The position numbers and the translations under genes were made by a program. From assembly GCA_964620345.1 (NCBI GenBank), contig CAZUHK010000176.1:1-5896 (forward strand): a DNA stretch of 5,896 nt. The letters are read 5' to 3'. Below are positions 1 through 5,015 of the stretch, piece after piece. The first letter of the stretch is position 1; each line of letters begins with the position of its first letter. This DNA comes from CAZUHK01 sp964620345 (lineage in GTDB: Bacteria; Planctomycetota; Phycisphaerae; Phycisphaerales; Zrk34). The notes under the pieces are model-generated. The model was given only the letters and a program-made list of their open reading frames with translations. It was not told the origin of the DNA and ran no database searches.

Positions 1-33
1 GTTCGAGCGTAAGGGTGCGGCGCGCCCCTGCCG

Positions 34-2799
34 TCAGCGGCCGTTGAGTTCTTCCTGGATCTTCCGCAGCAGGTCGAACGCCTGCAGGGGCGACAGGGCG
101 TCGAGGTCGGCCTGGCGCAACTGCTGGGTGGCGGGGTGTTCCATGTACTGGGTGAAGAGGGTGGGTTGCTGCGGCTGGGCCCGGGGCGGCGGAGCCGGAC
201 CGTCGCTGCCTGCTCCGACCCCGACCCGAGCCGCCGCTTCGCTCTGGCTCGGCTTGGAAGGCGCCGGCGCATCGCTCTGGCTCGGCTTGGAAGGCGCCGG
301 CGCATCGCTTTGGCTCGGCTTGGACGGTGTCGGGGATGAAGTGTGGAGCTGGAACTGGTTCATCAGCTCGCCGGCGCGGGCAACGACCCGCGCCGGCAGG
401 CCCGCGATCTTCGCCACGTGGATGCCGTAGCTGCGGTCGGTCGCGCCGGGCTGGATGCGGTGCAGGAACACCACCTCGTCGGCCCACTCGCGCACCGCGA
501 CGTTCAGGTTGGTCACGTTCGGGTATGCCTCGGCGAGCTGCGTCACCTCGTGGTAGTGCGTGGCGAACAGCGTGCGGCAGCGCTGCTGCGCCAGGTGCTC
601 GGCGATGGCCCAGGCCAGCGACAGGCCGTCGAGCGTGCTGGTGCCGCGCCCGATCTCATCCAGAATCACCAGACTCGCGGCGGTGGCGTGGTGGCAGATG
701 TTGGCCGTCTCGACCATCTCGACCATGAAGGTGGACTGCCCGGCGTGCAGCTCGTCGCTGGCGCCGATGCGGGTGAAGATGCGGTCGGTCAGCCCGATCG
801 TGGCCGACGCAGCCGGGACGAAGCTGCCGGTGTGCGCCATGAGCACCAGCAGCGCGGTCTGGCGGATGTAGGTCGACTTGCCCGCCATGTTCGGGCCGGT
901 GATCAGCGCAAGCGACGAAGGGGCCCGGGCCGCGGCGTCCGCTGGCGAACCTGCGTCGCTTCCCAACGCCACATCGTTGGGCACGAACTGATCGGCCAGC
1001 AGTTCATCGAGCACCGGGTGGCGGCCGGCGTCGATGTGCAGGACCGGCTCGTCCACCAGCGTCGGCCGGACGTAACCGAACTTCACCGCCCGCCGGGCGA
1101 AGCAGGCCAGCACGTCGATCGCCGCGATGATCTCCGCAAACCGCTGCAACTCATCCAGCCGCCCGCCCGCGGTGGCGATCAGGTCGCCCAGCAGCTTGTT
1201 CTCCCGGGCGATCGCCTTGGATTCAGCGCCGAGCACGTTGTTCTCAAACTCTTTCAACTGCGGCGTGATGTACCGCTCGGCGTTCTTGAGCGTCTGCTTT
1301 CGCGTGAAGCGGTCGGGCATGCGGCCGGCCTGGGCGGCACTGACCTCGATGTAGTAGCCGAACACCTTGTTGTAGCCGACCTTCAGCCGATCGATGCCCG
1401 TCTCGTCGATCAGTTGCTTCTGGTAACGGGCCAGCCAACTGTTCGCGTCGCGCTGCAGCGAGCGTTGCTCGTCGAGTGGGGCGTCGTAGCCATCGCGGAT
1501 CAGCCCGCCGGCGCGCAGGTGGGCCGGCGGATCTTCCACGCACGCCTCGCGCAGTTGCTCAGCCAGCTTGCGCAGCGGCGGGGCCAGGCCGGTCAGTTCC
1601 TCGTGCATCGCCTTCAACGCCGGTCGCTCGGCCAGCAGCTCGGCGATCGATTCGACCTGGCCGGCCGACTTGCCCAGCGCCACCAGATCGCGCGGGCTCA
1701 ATCGGCCGACCGCCAATCGACCGGCGATGCGCTGCACGTCCTGCACCTGGTCGAACGCCTTGCACAGGTCGTCGTCGAGCGACGGGTCTTCGACGATCGC
1801 GCCGACGATGCGCTGGCGTTGGGCGATCCGCGCGCGGTCGCGCAGCGGGTAGCACAGCCATTGGCGCATGGCGCGTTTGCCCATCGCGGTGCGGCAGGCG
1901 TTGAGCGTGCCCAGCAGCGAGCCGCTCACTTCGCCGCTGCGCATGGTGCGTTCGATTTCGAGCGACCGCAGCGCCATCGCGTCGATGACCAGGTGCTGGG
2001 CCGGCTCGATCCGCCGCGGGGGGCGCAGGTGCGCCAGCCGGCCGTCGACGGCGCGCTGGGTCTGCAGCAGGTACGCGACCACCGCGCCCGCCGGGCCGAT
2101 CACCGCCGCATCGTCCGCAAGGCCGAAGCCCGCCAGCGTGGCGACCTGAAACTGCTTGCACAGCGCCTCCAGCGCCTCGGCCGGGCGGAACTGCCACGCC
2201 GGCCGGGGCGTGAGCGAACAGCCCACGGCTTCGGCCAGTTGCTTGACGCGCGGCGGGGCATTGCCGTCGGCCGTCTCGACGTACAGCAGCTCGGTCGGCC
2301 CCAGCCGCGTCAGCTCGTCGCCCAGCGCCTCGACCCCCAGCGCGGCCACGCTGAACGCCCCGGTGCTCAGCTCCGCCAGCGCGATCGCCGCGTGCTGGTC
2401 GTCGATGAACTGCACCGCCGCCAGCGGGTTCGCGCGGGCCTCGTCCAGCAGGGATTCATCGGTCAGCGTGCCGGGGGTGACCACGCGGCTCACGTCGCGC
2501 TTCACCACGCCTTTGGCCTGCGCCGCGTCCTCGGTCTGCTCGGCCACGGCCACGCGGAAGCCCGCCTGCAACAGCCGCCGCAGGTACGTGTCGAGCTGGT
2601 GGTACGGCACCCCGGCCATGGGGATGCCCTGGGTCCGCTGGGTCAGCGTCAGCCCGATCGCCTTGGCCGCGGCCTTGGCGTCGTCGTAAAACAACTCGTA
2701 GAAATCGCCCATCCGAAACAGCAGCAGACAATCGGGGTGCTGCTGCTTGAACCGCCTGAACTGTCGCATCGCCGGCGTGTCGTGGGCGCTGTGGGCCAT
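34..2799 (-). CDS. mutS: DNA mismatch repair protein MutS
   Basis: This 921-residue protein recognises base mismatches and small loops, then recruits MutL to start mismatch repair in the cytoplasm. The start at 2799 gives an N-terminus (MAHSAHDTPAMRQF) that aligns with the 'HTPMMQQ' opening of known MutS. The mismatch-wedge motif RMGDFYELF follows, with F33 and E35. The connector and lever domains come next, and the clamp region carries KVGYNKVFGYYIEV and TLKNAERYITP. The ATPase domain has Walker A GPNMAGKST (635-643, K641), DELHAGQSTFM, Walker B LVILDEIGRG (D714, E715) and FATHYHE. After it lies a low-complexity linker with an 11-residue repeat (823-855), then QPTLF (878-882), which fits a beta-clamp-binding motif, and the C-terminal helical dimer/tetramer domain ending KIQEELNGR. 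At 921 residues it exceeds E. coli MutS (about 853), mostly through the linker. The frame stays open upstream to 3060, but that part reads antisense to the tRNA and is not MutS. No mutL is nearby. Confidence 0.97.
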   Translation of the reverse strand: MAHSAHDTPAMRQFRRFKQQHPDCLLLFRMGDFYELFYDDAKAAAKAIGLTLTQRTQGIPMAGVPYHQLDTYLRRLLQAGFRVAVAEQTEDAAQAKGVVKRDVSRVVTPGTLTDESLLDEARANPLAAVQFIDDQHAAIALAELSTGAFSVAALGVEALGDELTRLGPTELLYVETADGNAPPRVKQLAEAVGCSLTPRPAWQFRPAEALEALCKQFQVATLAGFGLADDAAVIGPAGAVVAYLLQTQRAVDGRLAHLRPPRRIEPAQHLVIDAMALRSLEIERTMRSGEVSGSLLGTLNACRTAMGKRAMRQWLCYPLRDRARIAQRQRIVGAIVEDPSLDDDLCKAFDQVQDVQRIAGRLAVGRLSPRDLVALGKSAGQVESIAELLAERPALKAMHEELTGLAPPLRKLAEQLREACVEDPPAHLRAGGLIRDGYDAPLDEQRSLQRDANSWLARYQKQLIDETGIDRLKVGYNKVFGYYIEVSAAQAGRMPDRFTRKQTLKNAERYITPQLKEFENNVLGAESKAIARENKLLGDLIATAGGRLDELQRFAEIIAAIDVLACFARRAVKFGYVRPTLVDEPVLHIDAGRHPVLDELLADQFVPNDVALGSDAGSPADAAARAPSSLALITGPNMAGKSTYIRQTALLVLMAHTGSFVPAASATIGLTDRIFTRIGASDELHAGQSTFMVEMVETANICHHATAASLVILDEIGRGTSTLDGLSLAWAIAEHLAQQRCRTLFATHYHEVTQLAEAYPNVTNLNVAVREWADEVVFLHRIQPGATDRSYGIHVAKIAGLPARVVARAGELMNQFQLHTSSPTPSKPSQSDAPAPSKPSQSDAPAPSKPSQSEAAARVGVGAGSDGPAPPPRAQPQQPTLFTQYMEHPATQQLRQADLDALSPLQAFDLLRKIQEELNGR
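239..337 (-). repeat. 33-bp tandem repeat, three copies, inside the mutS linker
   Basis: There are three consecutive 33-bp units: 239-271, 272-304 and 305-337. The first two are identical. The third, nearest the ATPase domain in the protein, differs by a few bases. The unit length is a multiple of three, so each copy adds 11 residues in frame. In protein order these are PTPSKPSQSDA, PAPSKPSQSDA and PAPSKPSQSEA (residues 823-855). The repeat lies between the ATPase domain and the C-terminal domain, where a disordered linker tolerates length change. The identity of the first two copies suggests recent duplication or slippage. Confidence 0.93.
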
Positions 2800-2805
2800 G
2801 GCCAG

Positions 2806-2834
2806 AGTTTGCTTCGCCCCGGCCCGCCGTGCAA
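2806..2834 (-). promoter_or_regulatory. candidate mutS promoter, leaderless geometry
   Basis: Reading the minus strand, a -35-like TTGCAC (2834-2829) is followed by 17 bp and a -10-like CAAACT (2811-2806), then exactly six bases (CTGGCC) before the mutS ATG. The hexamers are weak matches to consensus. The spacing equals that at znuA, and there is no Shine-Dalgarno sequence before the ATG, so transcription may start at or next to the start codon. This is inference from geometry only. Confidence 0.35.
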
Positions 2835-2847
2835 GCGAACGGGCCGA

Positions 2848-2876
2848 TTGAAGCGGCGGGGCCGGGGGCTTACACT
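2848..2876 (+). promoter_or_regulatory. candidate tRNA-Ala promoter
   Basis: TTGAAG (2848-2853; four of six match TTGACA), a 17-bp spacer, and TACACT (2871-2876; four of six match TATAAT) precede the tRNA. Expected initiation is about 2882-2884, giving a 5' leader of only about six bases for RNase P to remove. The -35 element lies 13 bp from the candidate -35 of the divergent mutS promoter, so the two promoters are back to back. Confidence 0.6.
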
Positions 2877-2888
2877 GATAGACCCCGC

Positions 2889-2961
2889 GGGGCGGTAGCT
2901 CAATTGGGAGAGCGCGTCGGTCGCATCGACGAGGTTGTGGGTTCGATCCCCATCCGCTCCA
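2889..2961 (+). tRNA. tRNA-Ala, anticodon CGC
   Basis: This 73-nt tRNA folds completely. The acceptor stem GGGGCGG (2889-2895) pairs with CCGCTCC (2954-2960). The D-arm is GCTC/GAGC. The anticodon stem CGTCG/CGACG encloses the seven-base loop GTCGCAT, with anticodon CGC at 2922-2924. The variable loop has five bases, and the T-arm is GTGGG-TTCGATC-CCCAT. The third acceptor pair is G-U, the classic alanine identity element, and the discriminator base is A, so the alanine assignment agrees with the anticodon. It would read GCG codons. CCA is not encoded (CTT follows), so CCA must be added after transcription. Confidence 0.97.
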
Positions 2962-2965
2962 CTTC

Positions 2966-2998
2966 ACCCGCTGACCCCCAACGGTCGGCGGGTTTTTT
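2966..2998 (+). terminator. intrinsic terminator of the tRNA-Ala gene
   Basis: An 11-bp stem (2966-2976 with 2983-2993, one T-G wobble) closes a six-base loop (CCCAAC) and is followed directly by a run of T (2993-2998). It begins four bases after the mature tRNA 3' end. There is no T-run on the other strand, so it should work only in the tRNA direction. Its T-tract overlaps the stop codon of the minus-strand gene remnant. Confidence 0.88.
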
Positions 2999-3089
2999 AA
3001 CGCTCGCCCTCGGGCGCGTGCAGCACCGGGTAGCGGTCGTAAACCCGCAACGTGAGGCAACCCATCGCGGTCGAGTAGATGCGCCCGCC
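2997..3089 (-). pseudogene. 3' remnant of a prenyltransferase/squalene-oxidase-repeat-like gene
   Basis: The minus strand reads GGRIYSTAMGCLTLRVYDRY followed by PVLHAPEGER and a TAA stop at 2999-2997. The GR(I/V)Y-(S/A)TA-x-x-x-LTL-x-VY-x-RY pattern matches, from memory, the last strongly conserved segment of planctomycetal proteins annotated as prenyltransferase/squalene oxidase repeat proteins (alpha/alpha-barrel fold). Upstream of about 3090 the frame turns into Arg/Gly/Ala/Pro-rich low-complexity sequence with no Trp-rich repeat segments, and the znuA promoter begins, so only about 30 codons survive. The stop sits where a gene convergent with the tRNA would end. It is a fragment and not expected to make a working protein. 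A chance resemblance cannot be excluded without a search. Confidence 0.5.
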
Positions 3090-3122
3090 GCGCCCGCGCG
3101 CCCGCCCGGCGGCTGTCGTCGT

Positions 3123-3151
3123 TTGTCGGCGGTGCGATAACGGGTTATCTT
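3123..3151 (+). promoter_or_regulatory. candidate znuA promoter, leaderless geometry
   Basis: TTGTCG (3123-3128), a 17-bp spacer, and TATCTT (3146-3151, a TANNNT box) are followed by six bases (TACATA) and the znuA ATG at 3158. No Shine-Dalgarno sequence precedes the ATG. A -10 box ending six bases before the start codon is the arrangement known for leaderless mRNAs in other bacteria such as Deinococcus. The -10 box overlaps a perfect dyad, so a repressor bound there would block RNA polymerase. Confidence 0.5.
3136..3149 (+). promoter_or_regulatory. perfect dyad GATAACGGGTTATC, candidate Zur operator
   Basis: Two 6-bp arms (GATAAC and GTTATC) are exact reverse complements around GG. The site overlaps the candidate -10 box and ends eight bases before the znuA ATG. 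Fur-family regulators such as Zur bind AT-rich dyads with GATAA/TTATC-type arms, and zinc-importer genes are their usual targets. Zur with zinc bound would be expected to repress here. The regulator's identity is inferred from context; a Fur or Mur paralogue is also possible. Confidence 0.5.
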
Positions 3152-3157
3152 TACATA

Positions 3158-4093
3158 ATGATGCGCACAGGGGCGATCGTCGTCGCGGGGTTGGGGTGGG
3201 CACTGATGGCCGGCTGCGAGCGGGCCGGCGATCCCTCGGCGCCGTCCGATGGCGCGGCCCGGCCAAGCGTCATCGCCGTGTCGATCTATCCGCTGGCTTC
3301 GCTGATCCAAACGACGCTGGCCGGCGATGGCGCTCAGGTCATCTGCCTCATGCCCGCCGGCGCCAGCCCGCACACCTTTGAGCCGACCGCCGCGGACATG
3401 CGCGAGATGCGTCGCGCCGACGCCGTGGTCGTCGTGGGCCTGGGCCTGGACGACTGGGCGGTGAACGCCGCCCAAGCCGCGGGCAAGGCCGACGCCGTCA
3501 TCGACTGCGGCGAACTGCTGGGCATGGCCGACGAGGGCCACGACCATCACGATCACGCAGACCAAGACCATCACCATCACGGCCCGGTCGACCCGCACAT
3601 CTGGCTCGATCCCGTCCTCGCCCGGAAATTGATGTACGCCCTGGCCGAGCAATGGGGCATGGTCCGGCCCAACGCGGACACGAGCATCGGCTCGATCGAC
3701 TCGGCGATGGACCCGCTCGACAAGGCCTACCGCGAGAAGCTCGCGCCTTTCCGCGGGCGGAAGATCGTGACCTACCACAGCGCCTTCAACCGCCTGGCCG
3801 AGCGTTACGGCCTGACCGTCGCCGCGACGCTCGAACCGGCCGGCGCCACCGGCACGCTCAGCCGCGAGGCCCTGCGCGACGCCATGGCCGCGATCGAACA
3901 GCACGACCTGAAGGTCATCTTCGCCGAGCCGCACTTTCCTCCCGCCGCGATCGATATGCTCAAAGAAAAGACCGGCGTGCAGGTGCTCGTCCTCGACCCC
4001 ATCGGCGACCCGAACAGCCAAGACCGCAACGGCTACCTGCCCGTGATGCGGTACAATCTCCACACACTGGCCAAGGGCCTGTCGATCGATTAG
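3158..4093 (+). CDS. znuA: zinc ABC transporter substrate-binding lipoprotein ZnuA
   Basis: This 311-residue extracytoplasmic receptor (cluster A-I, TroA/ZnuA family) captures Zn2+ and hands it to an ABC permease. The N-terminus has R3, a hydrophobic stretch (5-19) and a lipobox-like MAGC with C20, so it is probably a lipoprotein anchored outside the cytoplasmic membrane; Met at -3 of the lipobox is slightly unusual. Expected metal ligands are all present: H72 in GASPHTFEP, H147 in DPHIWLDP, H207 in TYHSAF and D280 in VLDPIG. Histidine as third ligand, rather than the Glu of Mn-binding PsaA-type proteins, favours zinc. A His/Asp-rich loop (128-141, HDHHDHADQDHHHH) just before DPHIW is typical of zinc receptors. 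FAEPHF (255-260) is also family-like. The ATG at 3158 is followed by a second ATG; the first fits the promoter geometry. znuC follows after 91 bp; no permease gene is present. Confidence 0.93.
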   Translation: MMRTGAIVVAGLGWALMAGCERAGDPSAPSDGAARPSVIAVSIYPLASLIQTTLAGDGAQVICLMPAGASPHTFEPTAADMREMRRADAVVVVGLGLDDWAVNAAQAAGKADAVIDCGELLGMADEGHDHHDHADQDHHHHGPVDPHIWLDPVLARKLMYALAEQWGMVRPNADTSIGSIDSAMDPLDKAYREKLAPFRGRKIVTYHSAFNRLAERYGLTVAATLEPAGATGTLSREALRDAMAAIEQHDLKVIFAEPHFPPAAIDMLKEKTGVQVLVLDPIGDPNSQDRNGYLPVMRYNLHTLAKGLSID

Positions 4094-4106
4094 CGATTAG
4101 CGATTT

Positions 4107-4185
4107 GCCATTTCCCCTTCGCCCTTTGTCCTTTGTTCATTCGTCATTCATCATTCGCCATTTCCCCTTTACCATGGGTCATTCG
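4107..4185. repeat. low-complexity spacer with heptamer and 13-bp direct repeats
   Basis: The znuA-znuC spacer is pyrimidine-rich and unlike its surroundings. It has two copies of GCCATTTCCCCTT (4107-4119 and 4157-4169). A heptamer TCATTC(G/A) occurs three times in tandem (4137-4157) and again at 4179-4185, where its last base is the first base of the znuC GTG. There is no terminator-like hairpin, so read-through from znuA is plausible. Similar ATTC/TCATTC-rich spacers occur as dispersed low-complexity repeats in some planctomycete genomes; this is from memory and unverified here. Confidence 0.7.
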
Positions 4186-4994
4186 TGAGCGAAGCGAACG
4201 CCGCCCATCCCGTCTGCCACCACGGCCCGCTGGGCGAGCACCGCGACCGGTCCGATGTGATCTGCATCGACCGCCTGAGCTACCGTTACCAGAGCACCGT
4301 CGCGCTCGAAGACGTGACCCTGCACGTCGAGGTCGGCTGCAACCTGGGCATCATCGGGCCCACCGGCGGGGGCAAGACGACGCTGCTGAANNNNNNNNNN
4401 ATCATGCTCGGCCTGCTCGACGGGTACACCGGCAGCGTGCGCGTCGCCGGTCTGCCCCCCGAAAAAGTCTGCCGCCGGGGCGATCTGATCGGCTACGTCC
4501 CCCAGGCCGACACCTACGAGCCGGCCTTTCCCGTGAGCGTCCGGCAGGTGGTGCGCATGGGCCTGGTGGGCAAGACCGGCCTGCTCCGCCGCCATCCCAA
4601 AGACGACCTGGACCACGTCGAGCACCTGCTGGATCGCCTGGGCATCGCGGACCTGGCGACGCGGCCGGTCGGCGCCCTGTCCGGCGGCCAGCGGCAGCGC
4701 GCGTTCATCGCCCGGGCCCTGGCGCCCCGGCCCAGGGTGCTCGTGCTCGACGAGCCGACCGTCGGCGTCGATGTCGCCGGCCAGCGAAAGTTCGCCGAGC
4801 TGATCCACGACCTGCACCAGGCCATGGGCCTGACGATCATCGTCGTCAGCCACGACCTGCGCGCCGTGGCCGGCTCGGCCGGGAAGGTCGCCGTGCTCAA
4901 CCGTCGAATCCACTTCCACGATTCCCCCGAGGGCCTCACCGCCGAGCTGCTGCACGAAATCTTCCAGCACGACGTGGCCCCGATGCTGCGGTAG
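4185..4994 (+). CDS. znuC: zinc ABC transporter ATP-binding protein ZnuC
   Basis: This is the cytoplasmic ATPase that powers metal uptake through a cluster A-I permease. With the N gap kept, it reads 269 residues. All nucleotide-binding motifs are visible: Walker A GPTGGGKTT (58-66, K64), Q-loop Q107 in GYVPQAD, signature LSGGQRQR (165-172), Walker B VLVLDEP (D189, E190), D-loop GVD and H-loop H223 in VSHD. The YEPAFPVSV segment after the Q-loop is typical of the Zn/Mn ATPases. The reading frame crosses ten Ns at 4391-4400. The GTG start at 4185 lacks a Shine-Dalgarno sequence and adds about 24 residues (HPVCHHGPLGEH region) before the usual domain start near residue 25. The in-frame GTG at 4257 is an alternative. 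It follows znuA by 91 bp on the same strand and is probably cotranscribed. The MntB/TroB-type manganese ATPases are close relatives; zinc is inferred from ZnuA. Confidence 0.9.
   Translation: MSEANAAHPVCHHGPLGEHRDRSDVICIDRLSYRYQSTVALEDVTLHVEVGCNLGIIGPTGGGKTTLLXXXXIMLGLLDGYTGSVRVAGLPPEKVCRRGDLIGYVPQADTYEPAFPVSVRQVVRMGLVGKTGLLRRHPKDDLDHVEHLLDRLGIADLATRPVGALSGGQRQRAFIARALAPRPRVLVLDEPTVGVDVAGQRKFAELIHDLHQAMGLTIIVVSHDLRAVAGSAGKVAVLNRRIHFHDSPEGLTAELLHEIFQHDVAPMLR
4391..4400. other. assembly gap of ten Ns inside znuC
   Basis: Ten Ns follow CTGCTGAA and precede ATCATGCTCGGC, just after Walker A. Family members have Lys/Arg, then two residues, then LGL at this place. If only one base (A or G) were missing the protein would read TTLLK-IM-LGLL, an exact fit, while ten bases would insert three surplus residues. 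Ten and one leave the same frame, so the downstream call is unaffected. Confidence 0.95.
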
Positions 4995-5003
4995 GGCGGT
5001 CGT

Positions 5004-5009
5004 TACACT
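5004..5009 (+). promoter_or_regulatory. candidate -10 box of the YwaF-like gene
   Basis: TACACT lies in the 21-bp gap between znuC and the next gene and is followed by exactly six bases before the ATG at 5016, the same TANNNT-N6-ATG geometry seen at znuA. The same hexamer occurs before the tRNA. No convincing -35 is visible 16-18 bp upstream, and there is no Shine-Dalgarno sequence. It suggests that the gene has its own leaderless transcript, in addition to any read-through from znuC. Confidence 0.45.
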
Positions 5010-5015
5010 AAGCCC

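Noticed and set aside
12..29. Short hairpin just downstream of mutS as a possible terminator.
   Set aside because: The stem is only seven pairs with a bulge, and no T-run follows on the minus strand.
343..2898. Very long open frame (851 codons) on the plus strand opposite mutS.
   Set aside because: It is rich in Arg, Gln, His and Val as expected of a GC-rich shadow frame, has no recognisable motif, and overlaps an unmistakable MutS.
2800..3060. 87-residue N-terminal extension of the mutS reading frame.
   Set aside because: It reads antisense through the tRNA-Ala and its terminator and has no MutS similarity; the ATG at 2799 gives the family N-terminus and has promoter-like sequence just before it.
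2954..3160. Integrative-element attachment site at the tRNA 3' end.
   Set aside because: No second copy of the tRNA 3' sequence and no integrase are present in the window, so an att site cannot be supported.
3536..3592. Repetitive CAT/CAC-rich DNA within znuA, as a microsatellite.
   Set aside because: It encodes the His-rich loop typical of zinc receptors, so the repetition is explained by the protein.
2900..4063. 387-codon minus-strand open frame opposite znuA and the tRNA.
   Set aside because: It is a shadow of znuA, and its end crosses the tRNA gene.
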